NCBI RefSeq assembly: GCF_000711225.1
Contig: NZ_JOMG01000004.1
Location: 434,001 to 498,000, forward strand
Reading direction: 5' to 3'
Origin: Pelobacter seleniigenes DSM 18267
GTDB taxonomy: Bacteria; Desulfobacterota; Desulfuromonadia; Desulfuromonadales; Geopsychrobacteraceae
Length of the DNA stretch: 64,000 nucleotides
This document shows positions 18,068 through 27,458 of the stretch, piece after piece; positions within the stretch are counted from its first letter, which is position 1; each line of letters begins with the position of its first letter. Below the pieces are notes generated by a model. The model had not been told where the DNA came from. It did not search any database and saw only the letters and a program-made list of their open reading frames with translations. The position numbers and the translations under genes were made by a program.

Positions 18068-18532
18068 TCAGAAATTTTCTTCATCAAAATCTTCATCACT
18101 GCAAATAACCACATTGTGCTGTTTCAATAGGGCTGCGGTCACTCCTTGACCATCAACCTTTTCCTGGCCCAGATAGACCTGATGCGAGCCACAAGAAGGG
18201 CTGCGCTCCTTGAGGATGGCCCGGTTGGCCCTGACCAGTTGGGCGATTGTCAGGCATTGCCTGGCGCCGTCCAGAAAAAAACTGCTGACATCCTCACCAT
18301 TTTCATTCTCGAGTCGGCCGGTTCCGGATAGCAGCGTGGCTCCGTCCCCGTTGGCAAACCAGCAGCGCGGCCGAGGGGTCGGCAGGCCAGCCAACTGTTC
18401 CGGGCAGACGGGAATCGCAATCGCCTGATTCCGGCGCAGATAGGCAAGCACCTTTTCGTTTGCTGCAGCTTTTCCGTCATAGCGGGTCGTTAACCCCAAC
18501 AGGCAAGCACTGACCAAGATTGTTTCTGCCAT
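18068..18532 (-). CDS. DUF523 family protein
   Basis: This 154-residue protein matches the DUF523 family: ILVSACLLGLTTRYDG at the start, PVCPEQLAGLPTPRP, and LKERSPSCGSHQVYLG. The conserved cysteines in ACLLG, VCPE and SPSCG are present, which suggests metal or thiol chemistry, but the function is unknown. It starts three bases after the purN stop and is surely co-transcribed with it. Some DUF523 proteins are fused to DUF1722; no such extension is seen here. Confidence 0.9.
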   Translation of the reverse strand: MAETILVSACLLGLTTRYDGKAAANEKVLAYLRRNQAIAIPVCPEQLAGLPTPRPRCWFANGDGATLLSGTGRLENENGEDVSSFFLDGARQCLTIAQLVRANRAILKERSPSCGSHQVYLGQEKVDGQGVTAALLKQHNVVICSDEDFDEENF

Positions 18533-18535
18533 CGG

Positions 18536-19198
18536 TCACTCTGCCATTTCCAGGGCCGGGCTGATTTGTGCACCGCTTGCTGGAACAATCCCCCGAACCT
18601 TGACCCTGCGCTCCTCGATACTGATTCGCCCTTCAGCAAACCACTGGATCGCCTGTGGATAGATTTTATGTTCCTGCTCAAGAATTCTGGCCGCCAGGGA
18701 GTCTTCCGTATCAGCTTCCAGAATCGGTACTGCGGCCTGGATGATGATGGGCCCGGTATCTACGCCGCCATCGACAAAATGTACCGTACAGCCGGAAAAA
18801 CGTGCCCCGTAATCAAGCGCTTTACGATGGACGTGCAGCCCCGGAAAAGCCGGCAGCAAAGCCGGATGAATATTGATAATGCGGTCCGGGAAGGCTGCCA
18901 GAAAAATATCGGAAATAATCCGCATAAATCCGGCCAGAACAATAAGTTCCGCACCTGCGGCCTGTAATTCCGCAACGACGGCCCGGTCGAACTCGCTCCG
19001 CGAAGCGAACTGCCGATGATCGATGCACATCTGTCTGATGCCGGCCTGTTTCGCTCTGGTCAAGGCTCCCGCATCAGGATTATTGCTGATGACCAGAACG
19101 ATTTCAGCGTCCAGTCCGCCTGCGACGGAACGGTCAATAATGGCTTGCAGGTTCGAGCCACTCCCGGAGGCAAGCACGGCGATACGAAGTTTAGGCAT
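18536..19198 (-). CDS. purN: Phosphoribosylglycinamide formyltransferase
   Basis: PurN moves a formyl group from 10-formyl-THF to GAR in purine synthesis. The protein (220 residues from the ATG at 19198) begins LRIAVLASGSGSNLQAII. It contains NIHPALLPAFPGLHVH with the catalytic histidine, and GCTVHFVDGGVDTGPII with the catalytic aspartate. The frame is open further upstream to 19258 but that would overlap purM, and the family starts at MPKLRIAVL. The gap to purM is 22 bases. Length is normal. Confidence 0.95.
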   Translation of the reverse strand: MPKLRIAVLASGSGSNLQAIIDRSVAGGLDAEIVLVISNNPDAGALTRAKQAGIRQMCIDHRQFASRSEFDRAVVAELQAAGAELIVLAGFMRIISDIFLAAFPDRIINIHPALLPAFPGLHVHRKALDYGARFSGCTVHFVDGGVDTGPIIIQAAVPILEADTEDSLAARILEQEHKIYPQAIQWFAEGRISIEERRVKVRGIVPASGAQISPALEMAE

Positions 19199-19220
19199 GT
19201 CGGCTTCCTTTTTTGGAGCG

Positions 19221-20264
19221 TCAGATAAGTTCGACAACCGGTTCTTCGGCAGGGACAATTTCGCCGATGACCTGGGCCTGATCGCCGAGACCGGCCAAGC
19301 GGCCGATGATATCTTCGCAATCCTTACCTGGAACCACCAGAATCATGCCGATGCCGTAGTTGAACGTCCGGTACATTTCATGCTCTGGAATATTGCCCCC
19401 TTCACGAAGCATCTCAAAAATGGCCGGTTTGCTCCAGCTGTCTTTCTCAATGACTGCTTTGCAATGTTTGGGAAGGATGCGGGGAATGTTTTCCAGTAAG
19501 CCACCGCCGGTTATATGGGCAATTCCTTTGATATTGAAATCGCGCAACAGATTCAGAATGCTTTTGACGTAAATCCTGGTCGGTTCCAGTAGGATGTCCC
19601 CGAGGGGTTTGTCCAGGCCTGCCGGGGTTGCCGTCAGGTCCAACTTGAGGGTTTCGAGGAAGATTTTACGGGCCAGGGAAAAGCCATTCGAATGCAGGCC
19701 GCTGGAGGCAATGCCAATAATCTGGTCGCCTTTGGTAATGGTCGATCCGTCGATGATTTTGTCGTTGTCGACAACACCGACCGAAAAGCCGGCCAGATCA
19801 TATTCTTCGCCGGCGTACATGCCTGGCATTTCTGCAGTTTCGCCGCCAAGCAGGGCACAATTGGCTTGTTTGCAGCCTTCGGCGATGCCTTTCAGGATCT
19901 CAACCGCTTTTTCCGGTTCAAGCTTTGCCGTGGCCAGATAGTCCAGAAAAAATAAGGGTTCTGCCCCTTGCACGATGATATCGTTGACACACATGGCCAC
20001 CAGGTCGATGCCGACGGTGTCATGTTTCTCCAGCAAAAAAGCCAGTTTGAGTTTGGTCCCGACTCCATCGGTAGCGGCAACCAGGACTGGCCGTTGGTAT
20101 TTATTGCTGTTCAGCGAGAACAGGCCGCCGAACCCGCCGATGTCGGTCAATACTTCCGGGCGGGAGGTTTTTTTGACCAGCGGTTTGATCAGGTTGACGA
20201 AATGGTTGCCGGCGGCAATGTCGACCCCCGCATCCTTGTAAGTTATCGGATTTTTACTACTCAC
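19221..20264 (-). CDS. purM: Phosphoribosylformylglycinamidine cyclo-ligase
   Basis: PurM (AIR synthetase) closes the imidazole ring in purine synthesis using ATP. The 347-residue protein has [26 protein letters not shown], the [13 protein letters not shown] block and [13 protein letters not shown], all standard for the family. It begins the minus-strand purM-purN-DUF523-rpmB group, with a promoter candidate 36 bases upstream. Confidence 0.96.
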   Translation of the reverse strand: MSSKNPITYKDAGVDIAAGNHFVNLIKPLVKKTSRPEVLTDIGGFGGLFSLNSNKYQRPVLVAATDGVGTKLKLAFLLEKHDTVGIDLVAMCVNDIIVQGAEPLFFLDYLATAKLEPEKAVEILKGIAEGCKQANCALLGGETAEMPGMYAGEEYDLAGFSVGVVDNDKIIDGSTITKGDQIIGIASSGLHSNGFSLARKIFLETLKLDLTATPAGLDKPLGDILLEPTRIYVKSILNLLRDFNIKGIAHITGGGLLENIPRILPKHCKAVIEKDSWSKPAIFEMLREGGNIPEHEMYRTFNYGIGMILVVPGKDCEDIIGRLAGLGDQAQVIGEIVPAEEPVVELI

Positions 20265-20299
20265 TTCTGACTCTCCTTGCCAAATAAAAATAGCCCGAC

Positions 20300-20329
20300 A
20301 TTAGATCATTGCCAGCCGCCCTTTGTCAA
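20300..20329 (-). promoter_or_regulatory. Sigma-70 type promoter for purM
   Basis: On the minus strand TTGACA (20329-20324) is followed after 18 bases by TCTAAT (20305-20300), five of six bases of the -10 consensus. It lies 36 bases upstream of the purM start. No purine-box or riboswitch fold was recognised between it and the gene. Confidence 0.7.
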
Positions 20330-20766
20330 TGCAAGATGATTAATCCATGCATCCAGTTCATCCCTTAACTGGGCAGGCAATTTACCTGAGCTGGGCAATG
20401 CTCGGTGTTATCCTTGAAGTAATCGTTTATATTGCGGGCCATTTGTTGCGGTCAATGGCTTGAATTCGATCATTGTTTGCGGGTTGTTGAAAACGATCCT
20501 CCCGGGTTTTTTAAGTAAGGGCGAAGGATTGGTTTTTTTGGACCCAACAAAAGTGATGACTTTACAATCTGTCAACGGCTTTTAGCTCCCGCCAAGGTTC
20601 CGCTGGCTGGTGACCCACAACCTGTCAGGGGCCGCTTGAGCGGGTTCGCCACATTGCCGTGCAGGGTTTCATTCGGTGTATCTCTATGCTGTTATTTATG
20701 ATATTTTCCTGCAAGATTTCCAGCATCGTTCATTAACTGTATTATATAGCACGAAAACAAATAAAG
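20330..20766. other. Gene-free region between purM and rimI
   Basis: About 440 bases separate the purM promoter from the rimI start. No convincing reading frame is seen on either strand. The last 40 bases are AT-rich (around TATTATATAG at about 20740) and could hold the rimI -10 element, but no good -35 partner was found. No RNA gene could be recognised by eye. Confidence 0.45.
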
Positions 20767-21249
20767 TTGCGCAATCCATTACAGGAAAAAAACATACTCA
20801 TTCGGGAGGCGACCACTGCTGATCTTGACGCTATCGTAGCTATCGAGCAAGATTGTTACGCTCAGCCCTGGACCGAGCAGATGCTGTATCAGGAGCTTCT
20901 CAATCCTGTTGCAACCTTTCTCTGTCTCGCGATCTGTGGTCGTATTTGTGCATATTTATGTTATTGGTTGGTTGCGGGTGAAGTGCAGATTCTCAATCTT
21001 GCGACCGCTACTGCCTGGCAGCGCCGCGGATTTGCCGGTCGCCTGTTGAGCGCGGCTTTCAAACGGTGTGCCGCGTCCGCGACAACCGCCTGGCTGGAAG
21101 TGAGGGCCGGCAATCAGCCGGCAATCAATCTCTATCAAGGTTGCGGATTCGCTTCTGCCGGGGTACGGCGCGGGTATTATCGTGACGGCGAGGATGCCGT
21201 CATCATGGTAAAAGAATTGTCGGTCCAAGAAAAAAATCTGGAGAAATGA
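20767..21249 (+). CDS. rimI: Ribosomal protein S18 alanine N-acetyltransferase
   Basis: This is a GNAT acetyltransferase of the RimI type (160 residues from TTG at 20767). IREATTADLDAIVAIE opens it, LNLATATAWQRRGFAGRLL is the acetyl-CoA binding Q/R-x-x-G-x-G/A motif, and LEVRAGNQPAINLYQGCGF followed by RRGYYRDGEDAVIM is the RimI-type C-terminal region. RimI acetylates the N-terminal alanine of S18. No ATG is available near the start, and the ribosome site is weak, so the exact start is uncertain. It ends directly against the pyrK start, so the three genes rimI-pyrK-pyrD are likely one transcript. Confidence 0.85.
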   Translation: MRNPLQEKNILIREATTADLDAIVAIEQDCYAQPWTEQMLYQELLNPVATFLCLAICGRICAYLCYWLVAGEVQILNLATATAWQRRGFAGRLLSAAFKRCAASATTAWLEVRAGNQPAINLYQGCGFASAGVRRGYYRDGEDAVIMVKELSVQEKNLEK

Positions 21250-22104
21250 ATGAAAAACCATAAAACAATTATCCTCTCCAATCAGGAGATATCGCCGGGG
21301 TACTACCGGATGCGGATTCTGGCGCCGGATTATACCAAATTGGCCAGACCGGGGCAGTTTGTCATGTTTCGGGTTCAGCGTTCGCTGCCGCCGCTGCTGC
21401 GGCGCCCGTTCGGCATTTTCAGGACCGGATTCATGCCTGCTGACTGTGAAGCGATGCCGCCGAAAGAATTTATCGAGATTATTTACAAGGTCGTCGGCGG
21501 TGGAACCGAAATCATGCAGGGTTTGCATCAGGGAGATGCCGTTGAACTGCTGGGACCCCTGGGTAAAGGGTTTGATCCCGGACCGCCGGAAGAAGAAAAG
21601 ATACTGGTCGGTGGCGGTATCGGCCTGGTCCCTCTTTATATGCTCGCCGAGGAACTGGTTGCCAAGTCCAAAGTCCGCTTATTGATGGGCGGGCGAACCC
21701 GGGATGACATCATTACTGTCACTGAGTTTGAACGGCTCGGCGTTGAAACCTATGTTTCCACTGAAGACGGCAGTCTTGGTGAGCGTGGCCTGGTGACTCA
21801 GGTTCTGGAAAGTAAATTGGCCGGGGCGGGCAAGAATTCGGTGTTTGCCTGTGGTCCGATGCCCATGATCAAGGCGGTGCAGAAAATTTGTCAGCAATAT
21901 GAAACCTCACTGCAGGTTTCACTGGAGGCCCTTATGGCCTGCGGGGTCGGAGCTTGTTTGGGGTGCGTCGTCAAAGGAGCCGGACACAGCGAAGAGACCC
22001 CCAGTTATTTGTGTACCTGCAAAACCGGGCCGGTTTTCAAATCTGCTCAGCTTGACTGGAGCGAGGACGCTGAAGTTGAGGAGGGTCACCATGATCAAGC
22101 GTAA
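21250..22104 (+). CDS. pyrK: Dihydroorotate dehydrogenase B electron transfer subunit
   Basis: PyrK passes electrons from the PyrD FMN through a [2Fe-2S] cluster and FAD to NAD+. The 284-residue protein has the FAD-binding RPFGIF segment, LLGPLGKGF, the nucleotide-binding loop GGGIGLVPLYM, and a C-terminal cluster motif CGVGACLGCVVKG plus a later LCTCK. These are the usual 2Fe-2S cysteines. It overlaps pyrD by 14 bases, as expected for a heterotetrameric class 1B enzyme. Confidence 0.95.
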   Translation: MKNHKTIILSNQEISPGYYRMRILAPDYTKLARPGQFVMFRVQRSLPPLLRRPFGIFRTGFMPADCEAMPPKEFIEIIYKVVGGGTEIMQGLHQGDAVELLGPLGKGFDPGPPEEEKILVGGGIGLVPLYMLAEELVAKSKVRLLMGGRTRDDIITVTEFERLGVETYVSTEDGSLGERGLVTQVLESKLAGAGKNSVFACGPMPMIKAVQKICQQYETSLQVSLEALMACGVGACLGCVVKGAGHSEETPSYLCTCKTGPVFKSAQLDWSEDAEVEEGHHDQA

Positions 22105-23032
22105 AGAGCGGCTTGAGCGGCCGAACCTGGCGGTTGATGTTGCCGGAATCCGGTTGAAGAACCCGATCATGCCTGCGTCCGGGACTTTCGGGTATGGCGA
22201 GGAATATGCTCCCTATCTCGATTTGAACGAACTGGGGGCGATCGTGACCAAAGGGCTGTCTCTGCAGCCCAAGGCCGGCAACAAGACTCCCCGTATCTGT
22301 GAGACGGTCAGCGGCATGCTTAACGCCATCGGTTTGCAGAATGTCGGTGTCGATGTCTTTATCAAACATAAAATGCCCTTCCTGGAGCAATTCAATACGC
22401 CGGTGATCGTCAATTTCTTCGGCAACACCCAGGAAGAATACGGCGAAGTGGCTGCCCGTCTTGATGATCTGCCGGGTGTGGCCGGGTTGGAAATGAATAT
22501 TTCCTGTCCCAATGTCAAACACGGCGGAATCGTCTTCGGGACCGAAGCGCAGGCCGCTTATGATGTTATTTCGGTGGTACGGAAACGGACCAGCAAGCCG
22601 CTGATTGTAAAGCTGACGCCGAACGTGACGGATATCCGGGTTACGGCCAAAGCCGCCGAAGATGCCGGCGCCGATGCCTTGAGCCTGATCAATACCCTGA
22701 CCGGCATGGCTGTGGATGTCAAAAAACGCCGGCCGGCCCTGGCCAATACGATCGGTGGGCTCTCCGGGCCAGCTATCCGGCCGATTGCAGTGCGGTTGGT
22801 TCATCAGGTGGTGCAGGCCGTCGACCTGCCGGTCATCGGGGTTGGGGGGGTTTCCCGGGCGGTCGATGCCCTGGAGTTTTTGATTGTTGGTGCCACGGCG
22901 GTGCAGGTCGGGACCGCGAATTTTGTGGATCCGAATGTGATGGCGACCATCATCCGGGACCTTGAGGATTTTTGTCTGCAGGAAGGGGTTGAGGATATCA
23001 ATGAACTTATCGGGACATTACAGGTCGAATAG
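22091..23032 (+). CDS. pyrD: Dihydroorotate dehydrogenase catalytic subunit (class 1B)
   Basis: PyrD oxidises dihydroorotate to orotate in pyrimidine synthesis. The frame is open well into pyrK, but the ATG at 22091 gives the normal 313 residues. NPIMPASGTFGYGEEY begins the barrel and NISCPNVKHGG holds the catalytic cysteine of class 1B enzymes. KLTPNVTDI, SLINTLTGMAVD and GVGGVSRAVDALEFL complete the FMN site. The adjacent pyrK confirms the NAD-linked type. Confidence 0.96.
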   Translation: MIKRKERLERPNLAVDVAGIRLKNPIMPASGTFGYGEEYAPYLDLNELGAIVTKGLSLQPKAGNKTPRICETVSGMLNAIGLQNVGVDVFIKHKMPFLEQFNTPVIVNFFGNTQEEYGEVAARLDDLPGVAGLEMNISCPNVKHGGIVFGTEAQAAYDVISVVRKRTSKPLIVKLTPNVTDIRVTAKAAEDAGADALSLINTLTGMAVDVKKRRPALANTIGGLSGPAIRPIAVRLVHQVVQAVDLPVIGVGGVSRAVDALEFLIVGATAVQVGTANFVDPNVMATIIRDLEDFCLQEGVEDINELIGTLQVE

Positions 23033-23095
23033 GAGTCATTTGCCGGGCAACACGGTCACTGTCAGCCTTCTGCTGCGGGTTTTTTAAGCGAACTC

Positions 23096-25741
23096 ATGGA
23101 CGTTATAGCGACTCATGTCAATGCTGATTTTGATTGCCTCGGTTCCATGATTGCCGCCAAAAGACTCTATCCTGATGCGGTGCTGGTGTTTCCCGGTGGG
23201 CAGGAGCAGGGGCTGCGCAATTTTTTGCTGCAGAGTACACTCTATGCCTACAATATTAAGCGGAGCAAGGATATCGACCTGGCGGAGGTGACCCGGCTGA
23301 TTTTGGTTGACGTCCGCAGTACGACTCGGATCGGCCTGTTTGCAGATATCGTTGATAGACCCGGTCTTGACATTCACATCTACGATCACCATCCGGTTGA
23401 CAAACACGCTCTGCGCGGTTCACTGGAAGAGATTCATGATGTCGGCGCCACGACCACTATCCTCACCCGCATATTTAAAGAACGCGGGATCGTCCCCGAT
23501 TCTGATGAAGCAACCATGATGATGCTCGGTATTTTTGAGGATACCGGGCATCTATTGTTTTCCGGAACCACGCCGGCCGATTTTGAGGCGGCCGCTTTTC
23601 TGCTTGAGCACGGTGCAAATCTGAACACTGTCGCTGATTTCCTGGTCCGGGAAATGACCCCGGAACAGGTCGCGTTACTGAACGAACTCTTGAATTCCTG
23701 TCGAACGGTGATTGTCAACGGTGTTGAAATTGCGATTTCTCATGCCTCAGTCGATTATTATGTCGGCGATATTTCCAGCCTGGTTCATAAACTGAAAGAT
23801 ATTGAAAACCTGGATGTGCTGATCGTGGCGGTGCGCATGGAAGACAGGATCTTTACGGTCGGCCGGTCGCGTTTGCCCGAAGTGCACGTCGGCGAGGTTT
23901 TTCAGGAGCTTGGCGGTGGTGGCCATGCTTTTGCCGCTTCGGCGACGGTACGGGATATGCCGCTGGCGCAGCTGTTGGATCACCTGCAGGCGTTATTGCA
24001 AAAGCATGTCCAGCCATCCGGAACTGCCGGGGAGCTGATGTCGAGCCCGGTCAAGACCTTGCCGGAAGTTGCCAGTATCGACAAGGCCCGGCAGTTGATG
24101 GCGCGCTTTAATTTTAATGCTGTGCCGATTGTTGATGACCGGCACCATGTTGTCGGCATTATCACCAGGCAGATTGTTGAAAAAGCGGCTCATCACAAAT
24201 TGGCCAGAATGACTGTTGGCGATGTCATGAACAGCGACTTTAAAGCCGTCAGTTCTTCAGCCTCTCTGGCCGAATTGCAGCAGGGGATCATTGAGCACAA
24301 TCAGCGCTGTGTCCCGGTGGTGGATGGCGAAATGTTGGTCGGTGTGGTGACTCGAACGGATCTGTTGCGCCATATGTTGGGGGACCAGCAGGAGCGACTG
24401 GAGGGTCCGACCGGAATCCTGACTCAGCGCAGCCTGCAGTTGAAACGGAAAAACCTGAAACGCCTTCTTGAGGCACAGCTGCCGAATTATATTAAGAACA
24501 TCCTTCACCAGCTCGGAGAGGTTGCCGATCGGCAGCAGGTTAAGGTGTTTTTGGTCGGCGGCTGTGTGCGGGATCTGCTGCTGCGGCAGGAAAATCTGGA
24601 TATCGATGTCGTTGTCGAGGGCAACGGGATCGGTTTTGCCCGCCAGTTTGCCGCAACGGTCGGCTGTCGGATCCGGGAACATGAAAAATTCGGCACCGCA
24701 GTGGTGATTTTTCCGGACGGATTCAAGGTTGATATCGCTTCGGCCCGGCTTGAATACTATGACAGCCCTGCGGCTCTCCCTCATGTGGAGCATGCCTCCA
24801 TCAGGCAGGATCTGTATCGCCGTGATTTCACCATCAATACCTTGACGATCGCTTTGAATCGCGAAAATTTCGGGCAAATGCTCGATTTTTTCGGTGGCCA
24901 GCGCGACCTGAAAGATAAGGCGATCCGGGTTCTGCATAACCTGAGCTTTGTTGAAGATCCCACCCGACTCTTCCGCGCGGTTCGTTTTGAGCAGCGCCTT
25001 GGCTTTCGGATTGGCCGGCAGACCGAACGACTGATGAGGAGCGCGGTACGCATGAACCTGGTGAAGAGGGTCGGTGGCGCCAGGATTCTCAATGAGCTTG
25101 AACAGATTCTCAGCGAAGCGCATATCCTCCCGGCCCTTGAGCGGCTGGAACAATTTGAGCTGCTGAAATTTATCGACCGTCGCCTTAAAATAGATGTGCC
25201 CAGCAGAAAGTTGCTGATTGCCGCGGGGCGGGCGGCAAACTGGTTCGATTTGCTCTATACCGGTGAATCCTATCGGCGTTGGCTGCTCTATCTCCTCTGT
25301 CTGTTCGGCCAGCAATCGGAAAAAACGGTCAGCGGAATCATCCGTTGGCTGAACGTTCATCCGCGCGATCAGGACCTCTTTCTTGAAAAAAGATCGCGCA
25401 GCTTGGTGTTGTTGAAAAAATTGAAGTTTTGGAAGGCGAAGCAGGCCCCTCCAACGAATAGCGATATCTTTCACTGGTTCGAAGGCCTGCCGCTGGAGTT
25501 GATACTTTTTTTAATGGCTTCAGCTGAGGATGACGTTCTGCAAAAATGGATTTCCCTGTATGTGACCCGGTTGCGTAATGTCAAAATTGCGTTGACCGGC
25601 CAGGATCTGATTAATCTTGGGCTGCAGCCGGGACCCTATTTTCAGGATATTTTCAGGGTGGTGCTGGACGCTCGCCTGAATATGGATGTCACCAGTAAAC
25701 AGGAAGAGATCGAGCTGGCCTTGAAAAACTTTCCGCCCTAG
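23096..25741 (+). CDS. DHH-CBS-CCA tRNA nucleotidyltransferase fusion
   Basis: This 881-residue protein has four parts. A DHH/RecJ-like phosphoesterase (about 1-300) has NADFDCLGS, YDHHPVD and the DHHA1 glycine motif ELGGGGHAFA. Two CBS motifs follow (about 312-430: GELMSSPVKTL, VGDVMNSDFK). A PolA/CCA-type nucleotidyltransferase head (about 465-600) has VGGCVRDLLL and LDIDVVVEG. An RNA-binding tail (YRRDFTINTL, LEDP-like VEDPTRLFRAVRFEQRLGF) ends it. Long versions of this type are known in deltaproteobacteria and thermophiles; they mature tRNA 3' ends (CCA, or only A or C residues), while the DHH part may trim RNA or hydrolyse nucleotides. Whether it adds CCA, CC or A only is not readable. 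Confidence 0.9.
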   Translation: MDVIATHVNADFDCLGSMIAAKRLYPDAVLVFPGGQEQGLRNFLLQSTLYAYNIKRSKDIDLAEVTRLILVDVRSTTRIGLFADIVDRPGLDIHIYDHHPVDKHALRGSLEEIHDVGATTTILTRIFKERGIVPDSDEATMMMLGIFEDTGHLLFSGTTPADFEAAAFLLEHGANLNTVADFLVREMTPEQVALLNELLNSCRTVIVNGVEIAISHASVDYYVGDISSLVHKLKDIENLDVLIVAVRMEDRIFTVGRSRLPEVHVGEVFQELGGGGHAFAASATVRDMPLAQLLDHLQALLQKHVQPSGTAGELMSSPVKTLPEVASIDKARQLMARFNFNAVPIVDDRHHVVGIITRQIVEKAAHHKLARMTVGDVMNSDFKAVSSSASLAELQQGIIEHNQRCVPVVDGEMLVGVVTRTDLLRHMLGDQQERLEGPTGILTQRSLQLKRKNLKRLLEAQLPNYIKNILHQLGEVADRQQVKVFLVGGCVRDLLLRQENLDIDVVVEGNGIGFARQFAATVGCRIREHEKFGTAVVIFPDGFKVDIASARLEYYDSPAALPHVEHASIRQDLYRRDFTINTLTIALNRENFGQMLDFFGGQRDLKDKAIRVLHNLSFVEDPTRLFRAVRFEQRLGFRIGRQTERLMRSAVRMNLVKRVGGARILNELEQILSEAHILPALERLEQFELLKFIDRRLKIDVPSRKLLIAAGRAANWFDLLYTGESYRRWLLYLLCLFGQQSEKTVSGIIRWLNVHPRDQDLFLEKRSRSLVLLKKLKFWKAKQAPPTNSDIFHWFEGLPLELILFLMASAEDDVLQKWISLYVTRLRNVKIALTGQDLINLGLQPGPYFQDIFRVVLDARLNMDVTSKQEEIELALKNFPP

Positions 25742-25751
25742 TGGGCTGTTG

Positions 25752-25775
25752 AAAAGTCCATCCCTGGATTTTTTC
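25752..25775 (+). terminator. Terminator after the CCA/DHH gene
   Basis: The sequence forms a symmetrical hairpin, an A-run then TCCA, a TCCC loop, TGGA and a T-run (9-base stem with the A/T tract included). It lies 10 bases after the stop codon and is likely a rho-independent terminator. Confidence 0.65.
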
Positions 25776-25905
25776 AAGCGAGGTGTGGATAAGGCGATTT
25801 TTCCCATATCAATACGTTAGAGCGTCACTATTGATTTTGATCGCTCTTCCATGGGCCCAACATGCTGATTCTCAACAGCTTGCTCGTGCCGAGCGGCCTG
25901 TTTTG

Positions 25906-25934
25906 TTGACCGATCGAGTTATCTCGATTAGACT
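25906..25934 (+). promoter_or_regulatory. Sigma-70 type promoter for the M50 protease-scpAB group
   Basis: TTGACC (25906-25911) and TAGACT (25929-25934) are separated by exactly 17 bases. The element is 62 bases upstream of the ATG at 25997, after the terminator of the preceding gene. Confidence 0.75.
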
Positions 25935-25996
25935 GAGGCACCGGCTTGTAAATCGTTAACAAGCGCTAAGGCTTGGGAGTGCGAAGCGAAACATAT

Positions 25997-26683
25997 ATGG
26001 AAAGTGTCATCTCCAAGATTGCAATCATGCTGGTCCCTGCGTTGCTGGCAGTCATGCTGCATGAAATTTCCCATGGCTACATCGCCGAACGTTTCGGCGA
26101 CCCGACCGCACGGCTGCTAGGCCGTCTGACCCTGAATCCGTTCAAGCACATCGACCCCATCGGCACCATTGCGCTTTTTATTTTCGGTTTTGGTTGGGCT
26201 CGTCCGGTGCCGGTCAACCCGGGCAATTTCCGCCATCCAAAGCGGGACATGATCTGGGTCGCGGTCGCTGGACCGGTGACCAATCTTCTTCTGGCCATCG
26301 CGTCAGCGATTTTCTTGCGTGGCTTGGGATATATTGATCAGAGTTTTATCGGCGCTGCGGATACGTATATCAAGTTTTCAACTCCGGTGAAAATGATGCT
26401 GGGTTTCAGCCTCTATATCAACACCTTGCTTGGTGTTTTCAATCTCATCCCTGTGCCGCCGCTTGATGGCGGACGGATTCTGACCGGGGTACTGCCGGAG
26501 CGGCAGGCGGCTCTTATCGGCCGGCTTGAGCCCTTCGGCTTTGTATTGATCCTGCTGCTGGTGTTTTTCACCGATCTCTGGCGTGTGATTCTGGCGCCGA
26601 TTATCAACACGTTGGTGGTGTTGATGGCGGGCAGCCAGGTTGAAGTGGTTCGGCAGGCAATGCACTTCCTGTTCGGACATTGA
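25997..26683 (+). CDS. M50 family site-2 type membrane metalloprotease
   Basis: The 228-residue protein is a polytopic M50 peptidase. The zinc motif MLHEISHGYIAE (HExxH) lies in the first membrane helix. NLIPVPPLDGGRIL, with the third zinc ligand Asp, lies in a later helix. VAVAGPVTNLLLAIAS is another helix. It lacks a PDZ domain, so it is the short YdiL/YwhC-like class rather than RseP. Substrate is unknown. The ATG at 25997 is chosen over a TTG at 25973. It ends four bases before scpA, a pairing common in this group of bacteria. Confidence 0.9.
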   Translation: MESVISKIAIMLVPALLAVMLHEISHGYIAERFGDPTARLLGRLTLNPFKHIDPIGTIALFIFGFGWARPVPVNPGNFRHPKRDMIWVAVAGPVTNLLLAIASAIFLRGLGYIDQSFIGAADTYIKFSTPVKMMLGFSLYINTLLGVFNLIPVPPLDGGRILTGVLPERQAALIGRLEPFGFVLILLLVFFTDLWRVILAPIINTLVVLMAGSQVEVVRQAMHFLFGH

Positions 26684-26687
26684 AAAT

Positions 26688-27458
26688 ATGCCGATCCAGA
26701 TTCTGCTTGAAAACTTTTCCGGTCCCCTTGACCTTCTTTTGCACCTGATCAAAACCAATGAAATGGATATCTACGATATCCGGATTATGGAAATTACCGA
26801 GCAGTATCTATCGATTATCGAACAGATGAAGCAGCTTGATCTGGATGTCGCCGGAGAGTTCCTGCTGATGGCGGCCACCCTGATGCATATCAAATCTCGT
26901 ATGCTGCTGCCGTCGAGTGAAGAGATTGAAGAAGAAGAGGGAGAAGATCCGCGCGCCGAACTGGTTCGGCGACTGCTTGAATACCAGCGCTACAAGGAGG
27001 CGGCCCGGTTATTTGAAAATATGCCGCAGTTGCAGCGTGATTATTTCACCGGTCTGGTCAGGGCTGCCGATTATCTGGAACTGGAAGATGCTGCCGATGA
27101 AGAAATCACGGTCGGAATCTATCAGTTGGCCGAAGCCTTTCATCGGATCCTCAGTCATCGGCCGAAAGAGGTCTTTCATGAAGTCGTCCGCGAATCGCTC
27201 TCCGTTGCGCAATATATCAGGCGACTTTCTGCCCGATTGGCGGAAAAAAAACGCATGGCTTTCCATGAGTGTTTTTCCCCCCGGGCTTCCCGGATTGAAC
27301 TCGTTGTGACTTTTTTGGCCATGTTGGAACTGGTTAAAATGAGAATGATCAATATCGAACAGGTGAAAGAATTCAGTGAAATCTGGCTGACCCTGGTGGT
27401 CGCTCCCGAACAGCTTGATCAGCTTTCGGCAGTTGAGGATGCTCTTGGTTATGAATAA
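26688..27458 (+). CDS. scpA: Segregation and condensation protein A
   Basis: ScpA is the kleisin that bridges the SMC heads in chromosome condensation. The 256-residue protein starts IQILLENFSGPLDLLLHLI, the conserved ScpA N-terminus, followed by a helical middle with an acidic stretch (EEIEEEEGEDP), and a C-terminal winged-helix region. The in-frame start at 26640 overlaps the protease gene and is not favoured. It overlaps scpB by eight bases. The smc gene itself is not in the window. Confidence 0.94.
   Translation: MPIQILLENFSGPLDLLLHLIKTNEMDIYDIRIMEITEQYLSIIEQMKQLDLDVAGEFLLMAATLMHIKSRMLLPSSEEIEEEEGEDPRAELVRRLLEYQRYKEAARLFENMPQLQRDYFTGLVRAADYLELEDAADEEITVGIYQLAEAFHRILSHRPKEVFHEVVRESLSVAQYIRRLSARLAEKKRMAFHECFSPRASRIELVVTFLAMLELVKMRMINIEQVKEFSEIWLTLVVAPEQLDQLSAVEDALGYE

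Noticed and set aside
21899-22090. Upstream extension of pyrD inside pyrK
   Set aside because: It is the pyrD frame read within pyrK; PyrD proteins of this class start near the ATG at 22091.
24257-25474. 405-residue minus-strand frame opposite the DHH-CBS-CCA gene
   Set aside because: Antisense shadow of a well-supported gene; no ribosome site or domain.
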